From positions 1 through 55,622 of IMG/VR virus record IMGVR_UViG_3300042260_000361: a stretch of 55,622 bases of DNA; one strand, 5' to 3'. The notes under the pieces were generated by a model. That model ran no database searches. It had not been told where the DNA came from and saw nothing but the letters and a program-made list of their open reading frames with translations. The position numbers and the translations under genes are program-made. Shown here piece after piece: positions 8,722-16,589 of the stretch (position 1 is the stretch's first letter; each line of letters begins with the position of its first letter). Origin of the DNA: a virus.

Positions 8722-9315
8722 ATGAAATCATTATTAATAGAAACTAACCTATTTGAAGGTAAGGTAAATGAGGATGAAGGTGGGAGAACTCTTGTAAAGG
8801 GTATCCTACAACGTGCTGGTGCCGAAAATCAAAATGGTAGAGTATATCCTATGGAAATTCTAAGAAGAGAAGCTCAAAAATACGAGCAACTTATTAAAGA
8901 ACGTAGAGCGTTGGGAGAATTAGACCATCCAGATTCATCTGTAATCAATTTAAAGAACGTTTCTCATAACATTAAGGAAATCCATTGGGAAGGTAATGAT
9001 TTGTGTGGGACAGTTGAAATACTACCAACTCCATCGGGTAATATCTTAAAAGAATTATTAAGAGCGGGAATCCTTTTAGGAATTTCTTCTCGAGGTATGG
9101 GTTCAGTATCACCAATGGGTGAAGGTAAAGTAAAAGTAGGTGAAGATTTTGAATTAATTGGTTGGGATTTTGTTTCTAACCCATCTACACATGGTGCATT
9201 TATGACACCATTACAAGAATCCGTAAATAAACAAATACAAGAACAAGCAGTAGTATGTGGTGATTTCTGTAAGGCACAAGACCTTATGAGAGAAATTATT
9301 ACTGAATTAGCATAA
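8722..9315 (+). CDS. Prohead core protease (gp21-like)
   Basis: 197 residues, close to T4 gp21. This serine protease matures the prohead by cutting scaffold, capsid and internal proteins. Visible features are the N-terminal LLIET, the conserved ENQNGRVYPMEIL, a catalytic-histidine region GELDHPDS (H69) and the serine region LGISSRGMGS (S122/S123), followed by GWDFVSNPSTHGAF. The order and spacing fit the herpesvirus/T4 assemblin-type protease fold. It follows AAGGA closely after the EF-hand-like protein and lies among genes whose products carry (L/I/V)-x-E triads, its likely substrates. It may process itself, for example near VNE at 15-17. Confidence 0.93.
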   Translation: MKSLLIETNLFEGKVNEDEGGRTLVKGILQRAGAENQNGRVYPMEILRREAQKYEQLIKERRALGELDHPDSSVINLKNVSHNIKEIHWEGNDLCGTVEILPTPSGNILKELLRAGILLGISSRGMGSVSPMGEGKVKVGEDFELIGWDFVSNPSTHGAFMTPLQESVNKQIQEQAVVCGDFCKAQDLMREIITELA

Positions 9316-9326
9316 GGAATACAACT

Positions 9327-9761
9327 ATGGCATTCTCAATACAAGATTATTTAGAACATAACAAAATCGAATTAGGTAAAATCACTAAAGAAGTTGGTGA
9401 TACTCCATATAAAGGTGGTCATAACGATATTCGTAAAACAAATTACGATGTTAAGATTAAAGAAGATGGTAAGTTAGATTTATATACTCATAAGACAGTA
9501 TTAACTGAATCTACATTAAACGAAGCATCAGAAATTAAAATAAATGAATTAGATTCTACTAAACAAAAACAAGTTCAAGCATTTGTAAAGTTTTTTGGTG
9601 GTAAAGTTATTACAATTTGGGATGGTATTCATGGTAATATCGTTGATATTAAAATGTCTGAATCAAATTGGAGAATGGATACACAAGATTTAAAAGACTT
9701 AATTTCATTGAAAATTAGATGGATAGAATTTGATAAACAAACGGTCTCAATCGGATTTTAA
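9327..9761 (+). CDS. Head-module protein of unknown function with TLNE site
   Basis: 144 residues, soluble. AAGGA precedes the start 12 bases after the protease gene. The N-terminal half is charged and glycine-rich. The sequence TESTLNEASE contains a likely prohead-protease triad (LNE, 64-66) that would split the protein into a roughly 66-residue leader and a 78-residue C-terminal part. The C-terminal part has alternating hydrophobic residues (AFVKFFGGKVITIWDG) suggesting a small alpha/beta domain. No family recognised. The context between gp21 and gp22 genes supports a head-internal role. Confidence 0.7.
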   Translation: MAFSIQDYLEHNKIELGKITKEVGDTPYKGGHNDIRKTNYDVKIKEDGKLDLYTHKTVLTESTLNEASEIKINELDSTKQKQVQAFVKFFGGKVITIWDGIHGNIVDIKMSESNWRMDTQDLKDLISLKIRWIEFDKQTVSIGF

Positions 9762-9779
9762 AATATAGGAATAATAAAG

Positions 9780-10994
9780 ATGATTAAATTACAACAATTA
9801 CTTAACGAAGAAACTTTTACTGCTACTAATAAAGCAACAGGTAAAACATCGGTTTTCAAATCAAAAGATAGTAGAGATGCTGCAATTAAAGCAGGAACTC
9901 ATGATGAGAAAAAAGATGCCCCAACTGATAAAGGTAATGCAACAAAAGGAAATAAAACCCCAAAAGTAAATATCTTTGATAAACCATCAAAATCAGAACC
10001 AAAATCAGACACACCTAAAGCAACTCCTGCTGATTTAGCAGTTGATAAAGTTGTTTACAATACAAGAACAAAGACAGTTGGTATTGTAAGAATTGCAGAT
10101 GAAAGAGGTGAAACTAAAACTGATGCAGATGGTAATGTAAATTCATCTGAATTAGAACCATACAACCCAATGAAGTATCCACATCAAAAAGATGCTAAAG
10201 TTGCACCATCTACACAAAAAGAAGTAGATAGTAGAGGTTTATGGAATCCATTTGCACAAGATAAAGAAACATCTAAGGAAGAACCTAAATCAGAACCTAA
10301 ACAAAGAAAAGGTGTTCCTGCAGTAAATAAAGCAGTTAGACAACAAGCTCAAAAATTAGGAATTACTCCTGAAAAATTGGGTAAAGATGAATATTTGAAG
10401 AAAATGGCTCAAGCAGCAGTTTCTGCACTTACTGATTCAAACTTCCATCCTGAAGCAAGACAATTAGTTGCTGATTTAGAAGGTAAACCAGAAATGGCAG
10501 AGAAACCTGATTACCCATCAATGAAAGACCCAAAATATAAAGAAAAGATGGATGCTATAAGAGCTAAATACGATTCTGTATATAATACACCTGATAAAGA
10601 TGCAGATGAATTGGGAACTTCGGCATCACAATCTGCTGAGTGGAGTGGTGATACTGCAATCGATGCAATTGCATTTGATTTAAGAATGAACGGATTCCAC
10701 AAAATGGCAGATAAGATACAATCAGTAATCAAAGAAGGTAAAGTTAATAGAACTTCACTTATGAGAATACTGAATGAATCGGAAGCAGAAGAAATTGCCA
10801 ATTTAACTGGATTAAGAACTCAAGCTGTTAAGAAATTTATTGATGATAATAATATTGATGATAGAAAGTTATTAGCATATCTTAAAATAAAAGGACCTAA
10901 GACTTTAAGTAATAGAATGGATATGGCAACTGCAATTGTTGGTAAACCAGGAAACAAATATAGTCAAGGAATCATTAAAGCATTTAGTAAATAG
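9780..10994 (+). CDS. Putative capsid-targeted internal head protein, low-complexity centre
   Basis: 404 residues. It begins MIKLQQLLNEETF, nearly the same capsid-targeting-like start as the gene at 3645, with a processing triad LNE (8-10). A long Lys/Asp/Pro/Ser-rich low-complexity stretch follows to about residue 180, then helical segments. A second LNE occurs at 331-333. The C-terminal part (NLTGLRTQAVKKFIDDNNID and onward) resembles a small helical fold. AGGA lies upstream. It is a candidate for an abundant protein packaged with the DNA or ejected into the host; no enzymatic motif seen. Confidence 0.72.
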   Translation: MIKLQQLLNEETFTATNKATGKTSVFKSKDSRDAAIKAGTHDEKKDAPTDKGNATKGNKTPKVNIFDKPSKSEPKSDTPKATPADLAVDKVVYNTRTKTVGIVRIADERGETKTDADGNVNSSELEPYNPMKYPHQKDAKVAPSTQKEVDSRGLWNPFAQDKETSKEEPKSEPKQRKGVPAVNKAVRQQAQKLGITPEKLGKDEYLKKMAQAAVSALTDSNFHPEARQLVADLEGKPEMAEKPDYPSMKDPKYKEKMDAIRAKYDSVYNTPDKDADELGTSASQSAEWSGDTAIDAIAFDLRMNGFHKMADKIQSVIKEGKVNRTSLMRILNESEAEEIANLTGLRTQAVKKFIDDNNIDDRKLLAYLKIKGPKTLSNRMDMATAIVGKPGNKYSQGIIKAFSK

Positions 10995-11002
10995 GAGAAT
11001 AG

Positions 11003-11467
11003 ATGATTAAATTATCACAAATATTAAAAGAAGGTGAAGAAAGACAACAAAGTCAAATGTCATCTGAATTAAAGAAACATTTTTTAGAAATCGTATCTAC
11101 ATACAACAAGTATCAAGAACAGATGGATAGAAAATCGGATTTAGCAACTATCGCCGAAACATTGGGTGGTATAACTGAAGCAGCCAGAGCACTTGCATTA
11201 AATGAAGGTGATGATTGGTTTGATAAAGTAACCATCAAACGTAATATGAATGAGTTGGAGAAACTTGGTAAAGAATTTGATAAGTGTGCTTCAGAAGCAA
11301 ACTCGTTAGACCAACGTATGGGTGGATTATATGAAGATATGGGACACATTCTTTCTCGTTACTACAAATTAGGTGAAATATCCGAAGAACAAATGAAAAC
11401 AAGATTAGGTATCACAAACGAATCAGTAAAAACATCTAAAGGATGTGATATTTGTGATAAAAAATAA
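11003..11467 (+). CDS. Putative capsid-targeted helical head protein
   Basis: 154 residues, mostly alpha-helical. The N-terminus MIKLSQILKEGEE belongs to the same leader family as the genes at 3645 and 9780, with LKE at 8-10 as probable processing site. A second triad, LNE, occurs at 66-68 (ALALNEGDDW). The middle has heptad-like spacing and could form a coiled coil. The C-terminus ends CDICDKK, a CxxC pair that might bind metal or form a disulfide. AGGAG precedes the start. Function unknown. Confidence 0.72.
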   Translation: MIKLSQILKEGEERQQSQMSSELKKHFLEIVSTYNKYQEQMDRKSDLATIAETLGGITEAARALALNEGDDWFDKVTIKRNMNELEKLGKEFDKCASEANSLDQRMGGLYEDMGHILSRYYKLGEISEEQMKTRLGITNESVKTSKGCDICDKK

Positions 11468-11473
11468 TTTATA

Positions 11474-11483
11474 TATATTTATA
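11474..11483 (+). promoter_or_regulatory. Late-type promoter box, bS21 gene
   Basis: TATATTTATA 29 bases before the bS21 start codon. The spacing matches that at the tube, neck and baseplate genes, so bS21 is probably transcribed with the late class. Confidence 0.52.
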
Positions 11484-11512
11484 CAAAGTTACAAACAATT
11501 TAAATTAAATTA

Positions 11513-11776
11513 ATGAGCGGAATATCAAGATGCACAGTCGAAGTTCGTAATGGTGACATTACAAAGGCTTTGAAAATCTTTAAAAAGAAAGTTATGGAAA
11601 GTGGTCATCTCTTAGAATTAAGAGAACGTAAAGAATACGTTAAACCAACTACTAAACGAAGATTGGTTAAACAGAAGGCAGTAAGAGAAGAACAAAAGAG
11701 AGTTATTCTTGAGAAAATAGCCGATGGTGACCAAAAATTACGTTTTTATACAAAAAAACGTAAGAAAAAGGAATAA
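11513..11776 (+). CDS. rpsU: Ribosomal protein bS21 homologue
   Basis: 87 residues, very basic. The bS21 signature is clear: NGDITKALKIFKKKVMESG, then LLELRERKEYVKPTTKRRL, matching the helical bS21 core; the R-E-x-Y-x-KPTT-x-R pattern looks closer to proteobacterial bS21 than to typical Flavobacteriia forms as I recall them. A C-terminal basic extension ends TKKRKKKE. bS21 sits on the 30S platform beside the 3' end of 16S rRNA. A TATATTTATA box at 11474-11483 precedes it but no SD does. It lies between internal head proteins and the scaffold gene, so it is probably made late. Phage bS21 homologues are known; the effect on the host ribosome is inferred. Confidence 0.9.
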   Translation: MSGISRCTVEVRNGDITKALKIFKKKVMESGHLLELRERKEYVKPTTKRRLVKQKAVREEQKRVILEKIADGDQKLRFYTKKRKKKE

Positions 11777-11820
11777 AAATGTAAAATTTATAGAAAAATA
11801 TAGTTTTTTTATAAGTTGTA

Positions 11821-11861
11821 TATATTTATTATCAATTAACTCACACTCAATGTGAGTTTTT
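11821..11861 (+). promoter_or_regulatory. Late-type box plus 5'-proximal hairpin, scaffold/capsid leader
   Basis: TATATTTATT at 11821-11830 is followed by a hairpin: AACTCACA (11838-11845), loop CTCAA, TGTGAGTT (11851-11858), then a short T-run. If transcription starts about 10 bases after the box, the hairpin sits at the very 5' end of the scaffold-capsid mRNA. It could protect the mRNA, or act as a weak terminator for the upstream unit. The leader continues for about 120 bases to the ATG. Confidence 0.5.
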
Positions 11862-11981
11862 ATATTAAGTTGGTTAATGAATACCCTTCTATATAAGGTG
11901 TGACCGAACAACCGACCTAACTTTAATCTATATTGGAATTCTCCTAATAATTTCACAGAACAAACACAAGGAAGGTAAAAA

Positions 11982-13034
11982 ATGGCAAATTCAAAATTGT
12001 TAAAAGAAGCAATTGCTGATGCTAAGGCCGTTAGAGAAACTGCAATCGCTAATGCAAAAATCGCATTAGAAGAAGCTTTTACTCCAAGATTACAATCTAT
12101 CTTATCTAAAAAACTTCAATCAGAGATGGAAGGTGAAGAAGAAGAAGCAGATGTAAACGAAGAGTATGGTGTTGAAGACACATCAGATGCTGATTCATCA
12201 GCAATTGGTGATGGTGACAACAAACAACCTGCAGATGACGCTAATGACTCATCAGACATTGCACAATCAAACCCGGATACAGACGTAGAAACTGCAGAAA
12301 CAGGCGAAGAAGATGAAAACATCGAAGTAGTTGCTGAAGCAGAAGAAGACGAAGTTCCAGGAGAAACTCAATCTCGTATCGAAGAAGAAGACGAAGACGA
12401 ATTGGATTTAGAATCAATCATCAGAGAATTGGAAGATGAATTAGGTGGTGAAGAACCAACTGAAGAAGAACCATCTCAAGAAGAATCAGTTTACGAAGAA
12501 GAAGAATCTGAAGAAGCATCAGAAGAACCAGCAGTTGAAGAAGCTGAAGGTGAAGATGAAGAAATCGATTTAGATGAAATCTTACGTGAAATGGGATACG
12601 GAGATGATGAAGAAGCAGTTGAAGAAGGTGAAGAAGAAGCAGATGCAGCTATGGCAGCAAAAGATGCTGAATTGGAAGAAGCTTACAACGTAATCAAATC
12701 TCTAAAATCAACAATCAACGAAGTTAATTTGTTAAATGCAAAATTATTGTACACAAACAAATTATTCCGTTCATACGATTTGACTAATGAGCAAAAACAC
12801 AAAGTTGTTGAAACTTTAGACAGAACTCAAAACGTTAGAGAAGTAAAATTAGTGTTCTCTACTTTGGCAGAATCAATGAAAATTGGTGGAACTGCTAAAA
12901 AAGTAAAAGCACAAACAAAATTAACTGAATCATTTGCTTCTAAGCAAGTTGCTTCAACTGCACCAAAAAGAGAAATCATCGCAGAAAGCAATCAATTAGC
13001 AGACAGATTCAAGCAATTAGCAAATATTAAATAA
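11982..13034 (+). CDS. Prohead scaffold/core protein (gp22-like)
   Basis: 350 residues with a very acidic middle (long Glu/Asp runs from about 40 to 220) flanked by helical ends. This composition and the position directly before the major capsid gene are those of T4-type gp22, the core scaffold degraded by gp21. Candidate processing triads are LKE near the start (7-9), INE in the middle and IAE at 333-335 near the C-terminus, leaving a short C-terminal peptide. A strong SD (AAGGAAGG) lies before the ATG. The leader is about 150 bases long and starts with a hairpin just after a late-type box. Co-transcribed with the capsid gene (27-base gap). Confidence 0.85.
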   Translation: MANSKLLKEAIADAKAVRETAIANAKIALEEAFTPRLQSILSKKLQSEMEGEEEEADVNEEYGVEDTSDADSSAIGDGDNKQPADDANDSSDIAQSNPDTDVETAETGEEDENIEVVAEAEEDEVPGETQSRIEEEDEDELDLESIIRELEDELGGEEPTEEEPSQEESVYEEEESEEASEEPAVEEAEGEDEEIDLDEILREMGYGDDEEAVEEGEEEADAAMAAKDAELEEAYNVIKSLKSTINEVNLLNAKLLYTNKLFRSYDLTNEQKHKVVETLDRTQNVREVKLVFSTLAESMKIGGTAKKVKAQTKLTESFASKQVASTAPKREIIAESNQLADRFKQLANIK

Positions 13035-13060
13035 CAAAACAAACATTAGGAGAAAATAAA

Positions 13061-14689
13061 ATGGCAAATTTCGATTTATCAAAACTAATGGAAGGAAAGA
13101 ACCCACAACAAGTAATGTTGGCTGAAACACGTCAATTACAATCTAAGTGGGAAAAAACTGGACTTCTTGAAGGTTTAAAAAGCAGAGAGCAATCTCAAAT
13201 TGCAGTTCTTTTAGAGAACCAAGCAAAACAATTATTGGATGAAGCAACAGCAACAGGTACTTCTGCAGGTTCAGAAGAGTGGTCTGGTGTAGCACTTCCA
13301 TTAGTAAGACGTATTTTTGGTGAAATCGCAGCGAAAGAATTCGTTTCGGTTCAACCAATGAACTTACCATCAGGTCTAATATTCTTTTTAGATTTTAAAT
13401 ATGGAACAGCACAACCGGGTAACCCATCATACGCTGGAAAATCTTTATTCGGTGGTAACGGAACTTCTGCAGCTAATTCTGACTTCGGTAGAACTAAAGC
13501 AGCAGTAAATGGTCTTTATGGTGAAGGTCGTTTCGGATATTCAATCAACGATCAATCAGTAGCAGTAGCAGCAGGTAACCAATCATTTGCAACTGCATCT
13601 TGGTCAGATGTTGGATTCGATTCAGCATTATCTGCATCAATCGCAGCTTCACAAATCGCTAAGATTTCAGTATCAAAAGCAAACGTATCTGCAGTTTCTG
13701 ACGTAGATGCAGTTCGTTCATTCTACATCTCATCTTCAGTATTCGCAGCAGCAGATTCATTCTACCCAGCGTATTCTCAATTTGATGGTGCAAACTACAC
13801 ATTCTTCGCTAAAGTTGCTAACATTTCTTCAGGTTCAAACTCAACTACTTTGACAGTTAAGTATTCTGAGCAACCTGCAGCTTATGATAGAGGTGATTTC
13901 GAAGATGGTAACCCAACAGAACCGGCTACTGATTTAGGTATCCCAGAAGTTGATTTAGAATTGAAATCAGAGGCTATCGTTGCTAAGACTCGTAAGTTGA
14001 AAGCAGTGTGGACTCCAGAATTGGCTCAAGATTTAAATGCTTACCACTCAATTGATGCTGAAGCAGAATTAACATCTATGTTATCTGAATATATCTCATT
14101 AGAGATTGACTTAGAAATCTTAGATATGTTAAAAGCTAACGCTTTAACAACTGAATATTGGTCAGTAACTTTAGGTGAAGAGTATAATTCAGCAACAGGT
14201 GCATGGTTAGCAGGAACAAACTCTGCAGCATACACTAAAAACACATGGTTCCAGACTTTAGGTGCTAAAATCAACAAAGTATCTAACAAGATTCACCAAT
14301 TAACATTACGTGGTGGTGCTAACTTCATCGTAGCTTCTCCAGACGTATGTACGGTATTGGAATCTATTCCTGGATTCGTAGTAAACGCAGATAAAGATGC
14401 AATGTCATTCGCAGCTGGTGTAACAGCAGTTGGTTCTATGGCAAATCGTTATACGGTTTACAAAAACCCTTATATGACATCTAACGAAATCTTATTAGGT
14501 TTCAAAGGTTCAAACTTCTTGGAGACTGGAGCAGTTTACGCACCATACGTTCCATTGATTATGACACCATTAGTGTACGATCCAACTAACTTCACGCCAA
14601 GACGTGGTGTTATGACTCGTTACGCTAAGAAGATGGTAAGACCAGAATTCTATGGTAAGATTTATGTTAAAGATTTAGCTAATATCTAA
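13061..14689 (+). CDS. Major capsid protein (gp23-like)
   Basis: 542 residues, close to T4 gp23. The N-terminal 61 residues form a charged helical propeptide ending KQLLDE; predicted gp21 cleavage after E61 leaves ATATGTSAG as the mature start, matching the T4 site near residue 65. The conserved region after it (EEWSGVALPLVRRIFGEIAAKE, SVQPMNLPSGLIFFLDFKYG) is the T4-type capsid signature. The C-terminus contains APYVPLIMTPLVYDPTNFTPRRGVMTRYAKKM. AGGAG precedes the start, and a strong rho-independent terminator follows. Expected to be the most abundant late protein. Confidence 0.97.
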   Translation: MANFDLSKLMEGKNPQQVMLAETRQLQSKWEKTGLLEGLKSREQSQIAVLLENQAKQLLDEATATGTSAGSEEWSGVALPLVRRIFGEIAAKEFVSVQPMNLPSGLIFFLDFKYGTAQPGNPSYAGKSLFGGNGTSAANSDFGRTKAAVNGLYGEGRFGYSINDQSVAVAAGNQSFATASWSDVGFDSALSASIAASQIAKISVSKANVSAVSDVDAVRSFYISSSVFAAADSFYPAYSQFDGANYTFFAKVANISSGSNSTTLTVKYSEQPAAYDRGDFEDGNPTEPATDLGIPEVDLELKSEAIVAKTRKLKAVWTPELAQDLNAYHSIDAEAELTSMLSEYISLEIDLEILDMLKANALTTEYWSVTLGEEYNSATGAWLAGTNSAAYTKNTWFQTLGAKINKVSNKIHQLTLRGGANFIVASPDVCTVLESIPGFVVNADKDAMSFAAGVTAVGSMANRYTVYKNPYMTSNEILLGFKGSNFLETGAVYAPYVPLIMTPLVYDPTNFTPRRGVMTRYAKKMVRPEFYGKIYVKDLANI

Positions 14690-14725
14690 TCTTTACGAAT
14701 CTTATAACGATTCAATAATAGAAAG

Positions 14726-14751
14726 AGGGAGAAGAAATTCTCCCTTTTTTT
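14726..14751 (+). terminator. Rho-independent terminator after the capsid gene
   Basis: AGGGAGAA, loop GAAA, TTCTCCCT and a run of T. A strong stem right after the major capsid gene, before the SGNH-like gene. Confidence 0.85.
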
Positions 14752-14772
14752 ATGCAAGATATATTTAAATTT

Positions 14773-15516
14773 ATGAAACCAATTAGATTATTTACGTTTG
14801 GATGCAGTTTTACTAATTACAACTGGCCTACATGGGCCGATATAATTGGGAGTAAATATAAACTTCATTATAATTTAGGAAGTAAGGGTGCTGGAAATTA
14901 TTATATTGCATTTAAACTATACGAAACTCACTTAAAATATAACATTACTAAAGATGATAAGGTAATCATTATGTTAAGTAGTGCAAATAGATTTGATATT
15001 TATGATGAACGTATTAATAAATTTAATCTAAATGGAAATATATACAATTCAGAGCATATATTTGGTAAAAAATTTGTAAAAGAAGTGTGGAATGATACTC
15101 ATTCAATTTATAATACGTGGTTTTGCGTTAAAAGTATAAAAACTTTATTAGATACTATTGGATGTCAATATAAAATTGTAGAAGCGTTTGGTTTATTAAA
15201 TACCGATACTGGCAATACTCTAAATACACATGATTCAACTAAAGATTTATTGAATGATTATAAAAATTCGGTATATACTATTCAAAATTTAAATAGATTT
15301 GCATTAAAATGCAATCCATCAACTTATAAATTATCAAATGGAAGACTTGATGGTCATCCAACTATTATGTGTAATCATAATTTTGTAAAAGAACATATAT
15401 CAGAATTTTATGATGATAAAATGTATGAAGTTGCACTAAAATGGGAATCCGAAATACTACCAGATGTAATGGAAACTAAGTTTTCCAAACAATACATCAA
15501 TACATCTTTATTGTAA
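14773..15516 (+). CDS. SGNH/GDSL-like hydrolase-fold protein
   Basis: 247 residues from ATG 14773; an ATG seven codons upstream (14752) abuts the capsid terminator and is less likely. The N-terminal strand and serine motif FTFGCSFTNYNWP is an SGNH block I variant (G-x-S). GSKGAGNYYIA provides the block II-like Gly and Asn. A C-terminal D-x-H-like motif (GRLDGHPTIM) supplies the usual catalytic Asp and His. Such proteins often remove acyl or acetyl groups from glycans. It stands alone between the capsid terminator and a separate transcription unit, so it looks like accessory cargo. A second SGNH-like protein lies at 42408. Substrate unknown. Confidence 0.65.
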   Translation: MKPIRLFTFGCSFTNYNWPTWADIIGSKYKLHYNLGSKGAGNYYIAFKLYETHLKYNITKDDKVIIMLSSANRFDIYDERINKFNLNGNIYNSEHIFGKKFVKEVWNDTHSIYNTWFCVKSIKTLLDTIGCQYKIVEAFGLLNTDTGNTLNTHDSTKDLLNDYKNSVYTIQNLNRFALKCNPSTYKLSNGRLDGHPTIMCNHNFVKEHISEFYDDKMYEVALKWESEILPDVMETKFSKQYINTSLL

Positions 15517-15639
15517 TTTAAAATTTCTTGTATCTATAATGGAAACCTTGTGGTTAAACATTCAGTGTCCTATGTGACATTTGAGTTGGAGAAACACCAA
15601 CAAATGAATTTTTAAATACAAACAAAAATAAGGAAAATT

Positions 15640-16470
15640 ATGAAACAATCAGTATGGACAAACTCGTCCAAACCTCAGGCGTTTATTACTCAACGCAAAC
15701 AAAGAGTAAAACAACACAAATCAACCCAACTTTTATTGGATAGTATCATTTATCTAAGCGATGGTGATAATTATGAGATTGAATTATTCAATCCTAAATC
15801 AGTCCACATTCTTGCTAAAATCACAATCGATAAACAACAATTACCCGGTGGTGGTATTGTATTAAGACCCGGCGAGAGAGTGTTTTTAGAACGTTTCTTG
15901 GATTCAAACAATAAGTTTGTATTCAGAACCTATGAAGTGGGTAAAGAGGCAATTAACGTGGGTGCTACGGAGAATAATGGTTTTGTTCAAATCGATTTCT
16001 ACACAGAACAAATTCCATCACCAACTTATTGGAGTGGTAATCAAAATACGTTGAATTTGAATGGAAATATCACTTATACTACACTCCCTAACACTTTTAC
16101 TACAAATACATTAGGAATTAGTGGAATTACCAATACTGCATATTATAGTAGTAATACTGGAACTTTAACATCAGGTATCAATTCGGTAGTATCACCTACA
16201 TCTAATACATTTGAAGGACCGAATATTCGAAATGCAAAAAAGGTAGAAACTGGCACAACTGAAAAAGGTGAATTATCTTCTCAGCAGTTCACTCAATCAT
16301 ATAAAAATTTCAATATGCATAGTTGTGAAGCAGTTGTTTATCAAATTTTACCAAACTCACAAAAACAATATCACAAAGAAGATTTGGGTGTTCTATATTG
16401 TGGTGAATGTGGTGCAAAAAGAAAAAAAGATACACATAAGTTCTGTCCACATTGCGGAACTAAATTTTAA
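15640..16470 (+). CDS. Virion-associated candidate with C-terminal zinc ribbon
   Basis: 276 residues. Residues about 30-110 look like a beta-rich domain (YLSDGDNYEIELFNP, KITIDKQQLPGGG, LRPGERVFLERFL). A Ser/Thr/Asn-rich middle resembles virion surface proteins. The C-terminus is a zinc ribbon with CGEC (C254, C257) and CPHC (C269, C272). AAGGA precedes the start; a hairpin-rich leader of about 120 bases lies upstream and a terminator downstream. Being the first conserved-looking structural gene after the capsid gene, it might be a head decoration or vertex protein, but I do not recognise a T4 homologue. Confidence 0.65.
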   Translation: MKQSVWTNSSKPQAFITQRKQRVKQHKSTQLLLDSIIYLSDGDNYEIELFNPKSVHILAKITIDKQQLPGGGIVLRPGERVFLERFLDSNNKFVFRTYEVGKEAINVGATENNGFVQIDFYTEQIPSPTYWSGNQNTLNLNGNITYTTLPNTFTTNTLGISGITNTAYYSSNTGTLTSGINSVVSPTSNTFEGPNIRNAKKVETGTTEKGELSSQQFTQSYKNFNMHSCEAVVYQILPNSQKQYHKEDLGVLYCGECGAKRKKDTHKFCPHCGTKF

Positions 16471-16496
16471 TAAATAAAAATCACAAGGTATTCACT

Positions 16497-16525
16497 AAGG
16501 AGAGCAGAAATGTTCTCCTTTTTTA
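16497..16525 (+). terminator. Rho-independent terminator after the zinc-ribbon gene
   Basis: AAGGAGA, a ten-base loop, TCTCCTT and T-run. Separates the zinc-ribbon gene from the glycosyltransferase unit. Confidence 0.75.
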
Positions 16526-16589
16526 TGTCTTAACAATTTCATAATATATAAAATATTTCTTTTTTAAATATAATGAGTTATTTATATAG

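Noticed and set aside
11838-11861. Calling the scaffold-leader hairpin a terminator of the bS21 unit
   Set aside because: Possible, since a short T-run follows, but it lies just downstream of the late-type box and matches the 5' hairpins of the fibre and sheath leaders, so it is listed as a leader element.
16268-16477. Overlapping 69-residue frame in the zinc-ribbon gene
   Set aside because: It is out of frame with the conserved zinc ribbon, without SD, and reads as a shadow of that gene.
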